Source: an uncultured Eubacteriales bacterium
GTDB taxonomy: Bacteria > Bacillota > Clostridia > Peptostreptococcales > Anaerovoracaceae
NCBI GenBank assembly: GCA_900547295.1
Contig: URGK01000026.1
Coordinates: 1 to 30,823, forward strand
Direction: 5' to 3'
Length of the DNA stretch: 30,823 bases
Shown: piece by piece, positions 1 to 6,667 of the stretch
Layout: every line of letters starts with the position of its first letter
Numbering within the stretch: position 1 is the first letter of the stretch
The notes under the pieces: generated by a model
Database searches by the model: none
The model's input: only the letters and a program-made list of their open reading frames with translations
What the model was told of the DNA's origin: nothing
Position numbers and translations under genes: made by a program

Positions 1-324
1 TCTCCTGCTGGTATACGCATTGATGCCTATCTTGGAGAATTAAAAAATTATAACGGACAGTACAGTATTGATGAGGTTGCAGATGTATTTATGGTTCCTT
101 TGGAATTCTTTCAGAGTACACAGCCAAGGCAATATTACAATCATGTACAAATGCAGCCAGAAAATGATTTTCCATTCGATAAAATCCCTGGCGGCAGAAA
201 TTATCCATGGGCAAAAGGCAGATATGAAGTGCTGTTTTACGAATATTCGGGACATGTAATCTGGGGAATTACCGGCAGGATAACCAGATACTTTGCGAAT
301 ATGCTGAAAAACAGCAGTATATGA
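1..324 (+). CDS. NUDIX hydrolase, CoA-pyrophosphatase type (3' part only)
   Basis: The reading frame is open from the first base of the window, so the 5' end of the gene, including the NUDIX box, lies outside. The visible 107 residues contain the segment VADVFMVPLEFF followed by an aromatic-rich stretch and the motif GHVIWGITGRITR. This matches the C-terminal half of bacterial CoA pyrophosphatases (NudL-like), where a 'VPL' strand and a 'WG(L/I)T(A/G)RI' helix close the fold. Such enzymes cleave coenzyme A or its derivatives to phosphopantetheine and 3',5'-ADP. The catalytic motif is not visible, so substrate assignment rests on this tail alone. The stop codon lies 11 bp before the next start, and the two genes are probably co-transcribed. 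Confidence 0.72.
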   Translation, partial: SPAGIRIDAYLGELKNYNGQYSIDEVADVFMVPLEFFQSTQPRQYYNHVQMQPENDFPFDKIPGGRNYPWAKGRYEVLFYEYSGHVIWGITGRITRYFANMLKNSSI

Positions 325-335
325 GGAGGACTGTA

Positions 336-920
336 ATGAAGATAGAGCAGTTTGTTATGGCCTATGAGGCGGAGCAGGACCGTATTCGCGCGATGCTGCC
401 CGGGGGCTTTGAGTCACTTCGGCCTGTTTTGAGAATTAATACAGAGATAAGAGATGACAGAGAGGTATATATTGAGTTTAATACCCCTGTTGTGCACGAC
501 GGCAGCAGAGGCTGGCTAAATATATCAAACTGGACAGGCAGCAGGGAAGAAATACCGTTTACAGACGAAAACGGCACAGTTACAATTTCAGCGCCTTTCT
601 TAAATCTTTCATATAAAGGCGTAGGTATTGAGGGCGGCTGTCCTGCCGAAAAGGACAATGATGGTTGCTTCTTTATAGGAGAGAGCACAGAGCTTCATTT
701 GCCTGAACAGATTAACGCCAACAAGGAATTCTGTGACTGCGAATTCAAATGGTGCTTCTCAGCAGATGATGCAGGCGGCAAAAGCACAGGCAAGACACTT
801 CCTGCCTACAATACGGAGGTTAAGAACCATTATGACAGGCAGGCATTTACTGCGGAGAACGCCGCAAAGATTAAATGCGAGCAAGTGCTTGGTTCATATA
901 TAGTCAGATTTGAGAGGTAA
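336..920 (+). CDS. Conserved uncharacterised protein
   Basis: This encodes 194 residues. The start was placed at the ATG at 336 because AGGAGG at 324-329 sits 6 bp upstream. An ATG at 321 overlaps that ribosome binding site and cannot be used with it. The protein has no signal peptide or membrane segment. It begins with MKIEQFVMAYEAEQDR and contains RAMLPGGFESLRPVLRIN, a WLNIS patch, CPAEKDNDGCFFIGE and CDCEFKW, so it has several cysteines in conserved-looking contexts. I have a weak recollection of similar proteins in other Clostridia, always without a function. An acetoacetate-decarboxylase-like beta fold is conceivable but unproven. It lies between a NUDIX gene and a GNAT acetyltransferase, with 6 bp to the latter, suggesting one operon. 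Confidence 0.75.
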   Translation: MKIEQFVMAYEAEQDRIRAMLPGGFESLRPVLRINTEIRDDREVYIEFNTPVVHDGSRGWLNISNWTGSREEIPFTDENGTVTISAPFLNLSYKGVGIEGGCPAEKDNDGCFFIGESTELHLPEQINANKEFCDCEFKWCFSADDAGGKSTGKTLPAYNTEVKNHYDRQAFTAENAAKIKCEQVLGSYIVRFER

Positions 921-926
921 TTTATT

Positions 927-1406
927 ATGTCAGATGTACTCGATTTCAGATATGCAGAGAGAAAAGATGCAGGTCTTATCCTCAAGTTTATTAAAGACCT
1001 TGCAAAATATGAAAAAATGGAAAACGAAGTGATTGCAACAGAAGCACTTCTTAAAGAATGGATTTTTGATAAGCAGAAAGCCGAGGTTATATTTGCTCTC
1101 AAGGATGGCAAGGAGGTTGGCTTTGCTCTGTTTTTCCATAACTTTTCCACGTTTTTAGGCAGAGCGGGGATTCACCTTGAGGACCTTTATGTAATGCCAA
1201 AACATAGAGGCTTTGGTTACGGCAGAGCTATTCTCAGGAAACTGGCGCAGATTGCAGTTGAGAGAGGCTGCGGCCGTCTTGAATGGTGGTGTCTTGACTG
1301 GAACAAACCGAGTATTGACTTTTATCTGTCGCTGGGCGCTGAGCCTATGAGCGACTGGACGGTATACAGAATAGCAGGAGATACGTTAAACAAGTTAGCA
1401 GAATAA
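927..1406 (+). CDS. GNAT family N-acetyltransferase (diamine acetyltransferase-like)
   Basis: This encodes 159 residues, a normal size for a single GNAT domain that transfers acetyl from acetyl-CoA to an amine. The pattern is that of the spermidine/spermine (SSAT) subgroup: an N-terminal RYAERKDAGLILKFIKDLA helix, then LEDLYVMPKHRGFGYGRAIL, where RGFGYG is the acetyl-CoA pyrophosphate loop. It ends with the C-terminal WNKPSIDFYLSLGAEPM motif. A GAGAGG sequence at 911-916 lies 10 bp before the ATG. The gene starts 6 bp after its neighbour and is followed by a strong terminator, so it is the last gene of its operon. Its last ~100 bp are repeated twice downstream (see the repeats at 2617 and 4249). 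The substrate cannot be read from the sequence. Confidence 0.88.
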   Translation: MSDVLDFRYAERKDAGLILKFIKDLAKYEKMENEVIATEALLKEWIFDKQKAEVIFALKDGKEVGFALFFHNFSTFLGRAGIHLEDLYVMPKHRGFGYGRAILRKLAQIAVERGCGRLEWWCLDWNKPSIDFYLSLGAEPMSDWTVYRIAGDTLNKLAE

Positions 1407-1413
1407 CAGATAG

Positions 1414-1459
1414 GGGCTGTCGCATTAGGTTAAAATCTAATGGCGACAAGCCCTTTTTT
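1414..1459 (+). terminator. Rho-independent terminator after the GNAT gene
   Basis: GGGCTGTCGCATTAG and CTAATGGCGACAAGCCC form a long stem with two single-base bulges, followed directly by a run of six T at 1454-1459. It ends the operon 336-1406. Confidence 0.9.
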
Positions 1460-1472
1460 CTTGCTGCCGGGG

Positions 1473-1496
1473 CAGATATTGAAATTTCAATATCTG
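1473..1496. repeat. Perfect 24-bp palindrome
   Basis: The 24 bases equal their own reverse complement; the core is TTGAAATTTCAA. It lies between the GNAT terminator and the transposase remnant. It could be an insertion-sequence end, a protein site or a hairpin; the sequence alone does not decide. Confidence 0.6.
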
Positions 1497-1585
1497 ATGC
1501 CTTCATATGTTACCTGTCACAAAAAACACAAATAGAGCCGGCATGTAACTGTCTCTGTGTTTGGCACCATATTTAAGATCCTTAA

Positions 1586-1900
1586 TTATGCCGCTTCTTC
1601 CTTAAGTTCATAAAGATGTAAATCCAGCTTATCATTCTGTATCCTGCTGTGAAGCCATCCCAGATTATGCGCCATGGCAAACAGGATGTACTCCGCCATA
1701 ACATTTTCTTTACCTCTGCACAGAAATCTTGTAAATTCACTGTCTCCCTTGATATCTCCAAAGCCTCCTTCCGCCTGTATGCTTCGGTTCATTCTGAGCT
1801 TCTTTCCTTTTTTCAAATAGTTTTCGGTATGAACTTGTATCTTCATTTTCTTTGACAAGATAGTAGATAACTGCAATACGTATGAGTACATATATAACAA
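1586..1900 (-). pseudogene. IS1182-family transposase, C-terminal remnant
   Basis: Only about 100 codons remain. The segment LRMNRSIQAEGGFGDIKGD, followed by RFLCRGKENVMAEYILFAMAHNLGWLH, matches the C-terminal end of IS1182-type transposases, where the RSIQxEGxFGxIK motif holds the last acidic residue of the DDE catalytic triad. The upstream catalytic domain is absent, and the residues before about KKMKIQVH look unrelated to the family. The fragment is too short to act. The ORF ends at TAA (1586-1588), and no intact insertion sequence or matching terminal repeats are visible. It marks past mobile-element activity next to the toxin-antitoxin genes. Confidence 0.75.
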
Positions 1901-1991
1901 AGCCTATGCATTGTTTCATATTGTCATCTCCATACTGCCAGAGGTGTGTGTACATTACAATTAAAGGGACATTATGCTGTCTGGTGAAAGG

Positions 1992-2258
1992 TTATTTATA
2001 TACCTCTCTGCGATGCCCTATACTCAGTGCAAGTATTATAAGTTCGTTATCTTCAATATTGCAGATGAGCCTGTAATCACCAATACGGTATCTCAACTGA
2101 CCCTTTTGGTCTGCTGTAAGTCCTTTTCCAAAGGCCCGTGGGTTGTCGCAGTCAGTAAGGTGTTTATCAATCCAGCCTTTAATCATAAGCTTAGTATATC
2201 TGTCAAGTTTTTTAAACTCCCTGTCAAATCTTGAGGTTGTTCTTATTGTATATTTCAT
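1992..2258 (-). CDS. RelE/ParE-superfamily toxin
   Basis: This encodes 88 residues, the usual size of RelE-type toxins, which act as ribosome-dependent mRNA endoribonucleases. The sequence shows the family pattern: an N-terminal basic helix (FDREFKKLDRY), the core LRYRIGDYRLICNIEDNELIILALSIGHRREVY, and a charged C-terminus. The R in LRYRIGDYR and the terminal GHRREVY are the positions normally conserved in this fold. The start overlaps the antitoxin stop by 4 bp (ATGA), the classic arrangement for translational coupling with the antitoxin made first. ParE-type gyrase poisoning cannot be fully excluded, but the GDYR/GHR pattern favours RelE. Confidence 0.9.
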   Translation of the reverse strand: MKYTIRTTSRFDREFKKLDRYTKLMIKGWIDKHLTDCDNPRAFGKGLTADQKGQLRYRIGDYRLICNIEDNELIILALSIGHRREVYK

Positions 2259-2476
2259 AAATCAAGCTCTCTCCAAAGCTCATCAATCGGTCTGCTTTTC
2301 CTGCCGTCCCTGATATATTCGTTATATGCTTCATCAGCAAGGGCGATATCGTATTCGTCTTCAATTTTTTCGAATAAAGCTCTTTTGAAGGCTTCCCCCA
2401 AAGAGATGGCATGAAGCTTTGCGTAGCTGTCGGCAAGCTTTTTTTCTTCTGCTGTTAATCTTATAGAAAAACTCAT
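2255..2476 (-). CDS. RelB-type antitoxin (ribbon-helix-helix)
   Basis: This encodes 73 residues. The N-terminus MSFSIRLTAEEKKLADSYAK has the beta-strand-plus-helix pattern of ribbon-helix-helix DNA-binding proteins, and the acidic C-terminal half (SRPIDELWRELDL) is typical of the toxin-wrapping tail. AGGAG on the minus strand at about 2484-2489 precedes the ATG. It would neutralise the downstream RelE-type toxin by direct binding and, with it, repress the operon through the palindrome just upstream (2495-2513). Confidence 0.88.
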   Translation of the reverse strand: MSFSIRLTAEEKKLADSYAKLHAISLGEAFKRALFEKIEDEYDIALADEAYNEYIRDGRKSRPIDELWRELDL

Positions 2477-2494
2477 AACATAGACTCCTCTCTT

Positions 2495-2531
2495 TGTAGT
2501 ACATCGTACTACACATTTGAATAGATGTCAA
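2495..2531 (-). promoter_or_regulatory. Toxin-antitoxin promoter with overlapping operator
   Basis: On the minus strand TTGACA (2526-2531) is followed after 17 bp by TACGAT (2503-2508). The -10 lies inside the palindrome TGTAGTAC-ATC-GTACTACA (2495-2513), which has perfect 8-bp arms. A ribbon-helix-helix antitoxin bound there would block the promoter, so autoregulation is the natural reading. Confidence 0.72.
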
Positions 2532-2616
2532 CACCGTAGCAGTATAAAAGCGTATAATAACAGTATATGCTTTTTTAAAAATATTTTGATGAAAATGATA
2601 GGAGAGAGTTAATACC

Positions 2617-2820
2617 GGAACAAGCCGAGTATGTCGCTGGGCGCTGAGCCTATGAGCGACTGGACGGTATACAGAATAGCAGGAGATACGTTAAACAAGT
2701 TAGCAGAATAACAAGCAGGGTGCTTCTTCAGCGAAGCAGGTGTAATTACGAGCCTTTTTATTTCAGATGCTATGGATTGCAAAAAAGTGCAAAGTATAAT
2801 TCAAAAAAAGTGCAAAGTAT
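2617..2820 (+). repeat. Direct repeat, copy 1: GNAT 3' end plus linker and two iterons
   Basis: Bases 2617-2713 repeat the last ~109 bp of the GNAT gene (1300-1408), with a 12-base deletion near the start and very few substitutions. From 2658 the similarity to copy 2 (4249-4442) continues through a linker (GGTGTAATTACGAGCC and GATGCTATGGATTGC are shared) into two 23-bp iterons. The ATPase gene lies between the two copies. Copy 1 lacks about 28 bp that copy 2 has in the middle of the linker. Confidence 0.85.
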
Positions 2821-2869
2821 TATGCTGAAAAACTGCAAAGTGAAGTTGACAAAAACTGCAAAGTATAAT
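2781..2869 (+). repeat. Four tandem 23-bp iterons (core TGCAAAGT)
   Basis: TGCAAAGT occurs at 2788, 2811, 2834 and 2857, exactly 23 bp apart each time. Each copy is preceded by an A-tract ending in AAAG or AAAC, and most are followed by AT-rich bases. The fourth unit sits between the -35 and -10 of the ATPase promoter. The regular spacing, about two helical turns, suggests a cooperative protein-binding array. Confidence 0.85.
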
Positions 2870-2874
2870 ATGAT
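2846..2874 (+). promoter_or_regulatory. Promoter of the ATPase gene
   Basis: TTGACA (2846-2851) and TATGAT (2869-2874) are separated by 17 bp. Iteron 4 (2857-2864) fills the spacer, so a protein bound there would compete with RNA polymerase. A better -10 match, TATAAT at 2864, would leave only 12 bp and was not chosen. Confidence 0.65.
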
Positions 2875-2921
2875 TAAAAAAACAAAACAATTCTGATATA
2901 TAGAAAAACGAGAGGGTGTAT

Positions 2922-4196
2922 ATGAAACGAGATGAATATTTGCCGAGAATAATAGATAAAACTATTGAGAAATATTTAAAAATATTTGGTGCAGTGTGCA
3001 TAGAAGGTCCTAAATGGTGTGGCAAGACGTGGACTTCTGAATATCATAGCAACAGCTGGTATTTTGTAGGTGATCCGGAGAATAATTTTCAGAACAGACG
3101 TCTGGCAGAAATTGCAGTGGAACATATATTGGAGGGAGAAACTCCAAGACTTATAGATGAATGGCAGGAGGTTCCGTCTATATGGGATGCTGTAAGATAT
3201 AAGGTTGATCAATCTTCTGATAATGGTACATTTATACTTACAGGATCATCTACACCGCAGAATAAGGGTGTACTTCATAGTGGGATAGGGAGAATAGCAA
3301 AACTTCATATGAGACCTATGTCACTTTATGAGTCCGGAGAGTCTACCGGCGATGTATCTTTGCAGGAACTGTGTGACGGGAATATAGAGCCGGTGATGTC
3401 ACAGGCAATTTCAATAAAGAAACTGGCTGAAATAATTGTAAGAGGCGGCTGGCCGAGAACTGTAGGCTATGCATCAGAATTTTCATATCTTGTTCCCAGG
3501 GAATATATAAAAGCTTTTCTTGAGGAAGATATATATAAAAATGAAGAACTAAAGTTCAATCCGCATAAAGTTGAGAAACTTCTCAGGTCACTGGCAAGAA
3601 ATGAAAGCAGCCTTGCGGGAATTGCGACACTGGAAAAAGACATTAAGGGATTTGATGAAACAGGTGTAAGCAGGGAAACAATAAACTCTTATATTGATGG
3701 TCTGAAAAGAATGTTTATAATTGAAAATCAGAAACCATATGCGCCTAAAACAAGGTCGGCGCTTAGAGTAAAACAGCAGGAAAAAAGACATCTGGCGGAC
3801 CCATCACTGGCCTGCGCGCTTCTTGATTTGACTCCTGAAAAACTTATTAATGATTTAAACACCTTTGGACTGATGTTTGAAGCTTTATGCGAAAGAGACC
3901 TGCGAACTTATGCAGAGAGCTTTGATGCGAAGCTTTATCATTACAGAGATTATGACGGCAATGAGATTGATGCGGTCATAGAATTAAAAAACGGTGAGTG
4001 GTGCGCATTTGAAATAAAACTTGATTCGGGAAAAATTGATGAGGCCGCTGAAAAACTGTTAAAAATCAGGAAAAAACTTGAAAATAACTCGGTTGAGCTG
4101 CCAAAGGTTATGGGTATAATTGTGGGACTTGGAAGTGCAGCATATAAAAGGGAAGATGGTATTTTTGTTGTACCTATCGGATGTCTCAAAGACTAG
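2922..4196 (+). CDS. AAA_14/DUF4143 family ATP-binding protein
   Basis: This encodes 424 residues, typical for the family. The start is the ATG at 2922, with AGAGGG 5 bp upstream; a GTG at 2916 overlaps that site. The N-terminal half is a P-loop ATPase: Walker A GPKWCGKT at residues 29-36, a Walker B-like stretch RLIDEWQ near 86-92, and a sensor-like FILTGSS. The C-terminal half is the DUF4143 region and ends with a HYRDYDGNEIDAVIELKNG...FEIKL pattern resembling the core of PD-(D/E)xK nucleases. The cellular role of these proteins is unsettled. The gene stands alone, has its own iteron-bearing promoter and is flanked by direct repeats, so it behaves like an accessory cassette. Confidence 0.88.
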   Translation: MKRDEYLPRIIDKTIEKYLKIFGAVCIEGPKWCGKTWTSEYHSNSWYFVGDPENNFQNRRLAEIAVEHILEGETPRLIDEWQEVPSIWDAVRYKVDQSSDNGTFILTGSSTPQNKGVLHSGIGRIAKLHMRPMSLYESGESTGDVSLQELCDGNIEPVMSQAISIKKLAEIIVRGGWPRTVGYASEFSYLVPREYIKAFLEEDIYKNEELKFNPHKVEKLLRSLARNESSLAGIATLEKDIKGFDETGVSRETINSYIDGLKRMFIIENQKPYAPKTRSALRVKQQEKRHLADPSLACALLDLTPEKLINDLNTFGLMFEALCERDLRTYAESFDAKLYHYRDYDGNEIDAVIELKNGEWCAFEIKLDSGKIDEAAEKLLKIRKKLENNSVELPKVMGIIVGLGSAAYKREDGIFVVPIGCLKD

Positions 4197-4248
4197 AATG
4201 TCCAGTTATCGCAGAGAGCTGCCACGTTATGCAGCATAGCCTGTAATT

Positions 4249-4442
4249 GACTGGACGGTATACAGAATAGCAGGAGATAGGTTAAACAAGTTAGCAGAAT
4301 AACAAACAGGGTGCTTCTTTATGAGGCGCCTATTTTTCTTGTCGCCTGTAAGCGAACTAGGTGTAATTACGAGCCTTTTTATTTCTGATGCTATGGATTG
4401 CAAAAAAGTGCAAAGTATAACTCCAAAAAAGTGCAAAGTATA
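4249..4442 (+). repeat. Direct repeat, copy 2: GNAT 3' end plus linker and two iterons
   Basis: Bases 4249-4305 repeat the last 57 bp of the GNAT gene, with one substitution in the coding part. Degenerate similarity seems to extend a little further upstream. The linker and two iterons follow, with TGCAAAGTATAA at 4409 and TGCAAAGTATAAT at 4432, again 23 bp apart. No gene follows this copy on the plus strand. Together with copy 1 it brackets the ATPase gene. Confidence 0.85.
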
Positions 4443-4473
4443 ATTTTTTTGCGTAAATGAAGTGTAAATTCAA

Positions 4474-4502
4474 CATTAAAAATGCCCCGCAATGCGGGGC
4501 AT
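4474..4502 (-). terminator. Rho-independent terminator of gdhA
   Basis: ATGCCCCGC-AAT-GCGGGGCAT (4482-4502) is a perfect 9-bp stem with a 3-base loop. Read on the minus strand it is followed by a T-rich stretch (TTTTTAATG), as expected just downstream of gdhA. Confidence 0.88.
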
Positions 4503-4534
4503 CATATATAGCTTAATTATGTAGAGTCTCTAGA

Positions 4535-5902
4535 TTATACTAAACCCTGAGCCATCATAGCTTCAGCAACCTTTTCGAAACCTGCAATGTTAGCACCCTG
4601 TACCAGAGCGTTCTTGTCGCCATAGTACTTTTCGCCAGCGCCTGCACAAGCATTGTAGATGTTCTTCATAATCTGGTGTAACTGAGCATAAACGTCTTCG
4701 TGCTGATATACAGTGTGACCAGCGTTCTGTCCCATTTCGATGCATGAGCAAGCAACTCCGCCAGCGTTAGCTGCCTTAGCAGGTCCAACAGCTGTCATCT
4801 TGTCCATAAGGTAAACGAGAGCTTCGTTAGTTGTAGGCATGTTAGCGCCTTCGCAGTAGAACTTGCAGCCTGATGCTACGATGTTTTCTGCGTCTGCCAT
4901 ATGTACGTCGTTCTGCATAGCGCAAGGGATGAACATATCAACTTTGATACCGAAATCCTGGCATACGCCCCAAGGCTTCTTGCCTGCAACGAATTTAGCT
5001 TCTGGGAATTTTTCTGCGTAAGGAGCGCAGATGTTCTTTCCTGAGCTTCTCAGTTCAAGAAGGAATGCAACCTTTTCGTCAGTGCTGATGCCTTCTGGGT
5101 CATAGATATATCCGTCAGGTCCTGAAATAGTTACACACTTAGCGCCTAACTGCTGTAATTTCCAAGCAGCACCCCAAGCTACGTTACCGAATCCTGAAAT
5201 ACCAACAACCTTGTCTTTCATTTCTTCGCCGTTAGCCTTTAACATTTCTTCTGCGTACCATACGATACCAAAGCCTGTAGCTTCGCTTCTTCCAAGAAGT
5301 CCGCCGAAAGGAATTCCCTTACCTGTAAGAACGCCTTCGTATCTGTCAACGATTCTCTTGTACTGTCCGAAGAGGTATCCGATTTCTCTTCCGCCAACAC
5401 CAAGGTCACCAGCAGGAACGTCAGTGTTAGGTCCGATGTGTCTGTATAATTCAGTCATGAATGCCTGGCAGAATCTCATTACTTCTGCGTCTGATTTACC
5501 GTTAGGGTCAAAGTCTGAACCGCCTTTGCCGCCGCCGATAGGAAGACCAGTTAAGCTGTTCTTGAAGATCTGTTCAAATCCTAAGAACTTGATGATTCCA
5601 GGGTATACGTTAGGTGCAAATCTTAAACCGCCTTTGTAAGGTCCGATTGCACTGTTGAACTGATATCTGTAGCCTTTGTTAACCTGTACTTTACCAGCAT
5701 CGTCAACCCATACTACTCTGAAAGTAACTCCTCTTTCAGGTTCAGTTAATCTTTCAAGAAGTGCAGCTTCTTCGTATTCCGGATGCTGTTCGATAACCGG
5801 AGTCAGTGAAGAAAGTACTTCTTCTACAGTCTGGTGAAATTCAAGTTCGCCAGGGTTCTTCTGCTTACAAAGCTCAATACATCTTTCTACATAGTTTGAC
5901 AT
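4535..5902 (-). CDS. gdhA: Glutamate dehydrogenase, hexameric type
   Basis: This encodes 455 residues, the normal size of the small hexameric enzymes that interconvert 2-oxoglutarate + ammonium and glutamate. Visible motifs are GPYKGGLRFAP, LPIGGGKGGSDFDP (the catalytic lysine lies in the glycine-rich run), PAGDLGVGGREIG (catalytic aspartate) and the Rossmann motif GFGNVAWGAA. AAGGAG lies 8 bp before the ATG. Many similar genes are labelled NADP-specific. However, the segment from GFGNVAWGAA through SGPDGYIYDPEGI is very close to what I recall of the NAD-dependent Clostridium symbiosum enzyme, so cofactor preference should stay open. It is transcribed alone, with its own promoter and terminator. 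Confidence 0.96.
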   Translation of the reverse strand: MSNYVERCIELCKQKNPGELEFHQTVEEVLSSLTPVIEQHPEYEEAALLERLTEPERGVTFRVVWVDDAGKVQVNKGYRYQFNSAIGPYKGGLRFAPNVYPGIIKFLGFEQIFKNSLTGLPIGGGKGGSDFDPNGKSDAEVMRFCQAFMTELYRHIGPNTDVPAGDLGVGGREIGYLFGQYKRIVDRYEGVLTGKGIPFGGLLGRSEATGFGIVWYAEEMLKANGEEMKDKVVGISGFGNVAWGAAWKLQQLGAKCVTISGPDGYIYDPEGISTDEKVAFLLELRSSGKNICAPYAEKFPEAKFVAGKKPWGVCQDFGIKVDMFIPCAMQNDVHMADAENIVASGCKFYCEGANMPTTNEALVYLMDKMTAVGPAKAANAGGVACSCIEMGQNAGHTVYQHEDVYAQLHQIMKNIYNACAGAGEKYYGDKNALVQGANIAGFEKVAEAMMAQGLV

Positions 5903-5958
5903 TTTGTTTTCTCCTTTTATTTTAATTTGTTAAAACTAAGAACTATATAACCAACTTC

Positions 5959-5987
5959 AATATATCACTTTGGCTGTGTACAGTCAA
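5959..5987 (-). promoter_or_regulatory. Promoter of gdhA
   Basis: On the minus strand TTGACT (5982-5987) and TATATT (5959-5964) are separated by 17 bp, about 57 bp upstream of the gdhA start. This leaves an AT-rich leader with AAGGAG. Confidence 0.7.
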
Positions 5988-6667
5988 TGAATTCTTTAGA
6001 TGTAAGATAAAAGTCTAAATTTTCAGAAAACATATATTGAAATTAGCAAAGTTATAAGTAAAGAAGTTGCAAAATAGTATGTATAAAAAGCCTGGAAAAA
6101 CTCAAAATTCTGCCTTTTGTGGAAAATTTCAAATCTCTTTTATCTAGTATATTGAAATTGATTCATCTATCAAATCATTTGCAATATATCTTTTCATTTT
6201 TGAGGACTATTTTTTATATGGTTAGCTTTCAGTATACATTTATATTTATAAAAGCTATTAAAGATGGTATATTGGTCTGAATGTATGCTGTATATTGTGT
6301 GAAAGAAGTTAAAACCGTGACTGAAGTAGTTAAAAGTGAACGATACCGGTAGTCTTAAGTCATTATTTACGGGGTGATATATAAGATATATGCTTTGTAA
6401 TCTATGTCATTCAAAGATCCTGCAATAACTGGATGTTATCCTTAAACAAATGGGAATTGAATATTAAAAACATATGATGTATAATCCCGAGTTCGACAGT
6501 TTCAGAATAAAAAAGAGGCGTTTAACATTGAAATATCAATGTTTATGCCTCTTTCGTGATTTTTGAAAATGTTGTATCAGAACTGTTTCTTAAAAAGTTT
6601 TTAAATTTTTTTCCTACATATTGCATTCAGGTCTTTCGGTCGGTAATACTTTCTGTTTAAACCCAGT
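5988..6667. other. AT-rich gene-free region
   Basis: No convincing coding frame was found on either strand. The region is AT-rich, with many short stops. Around 6448-6510 a short frame reads like degraded protein sequence (QMGIEY, stop, KHMMYNPEFDSF), possibly a decayed gene, but I could not assign it to a family. A hairpin at 6511-6554 is listed separately. Confidence 0.5.
6511..6560 (+). terminator. Long hairpin, possible terminator
   Basis: AAAGAGGC (6512-6519) pairs with GCCTCTTT (6547-6554), and the inner arms AACATTGA and TCAATGTT also pair, giving a ~43-base stem-loop. The T-rich tail is imperfect (CGTGATTTTT). It may end transcription of a gene that has since decayed. Confidence 0.5.

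Noticed and set aside
2631..2705. A short peptide frame in copy 1 of the GNAT tail (ATG at 2631)
   Set aside because: It is only a duplicated fragment of the GNAT C-terminus, with no ribosome binding site at a usable distance.
2781..2869. The iteron array as a CRISPR
   Set aside because: The units are 23 bp in total with an 8-10-bp core and AT-rich fill, so there is no room for repeat plus spacer, and no cas genes are present.
2846..2869. TTGACA with TATAAT at 12-bp spacing as the ATPase promoter
   Set aside because: The spacing is too short for sigma-A polymerase; TATGAT at 17 bp fits.
5211..5639. Plus-strand open frame opposite gdhA
   Set aside because: It is a proline/serine-rich shadow of a highly conserved gene, with no independent signals.
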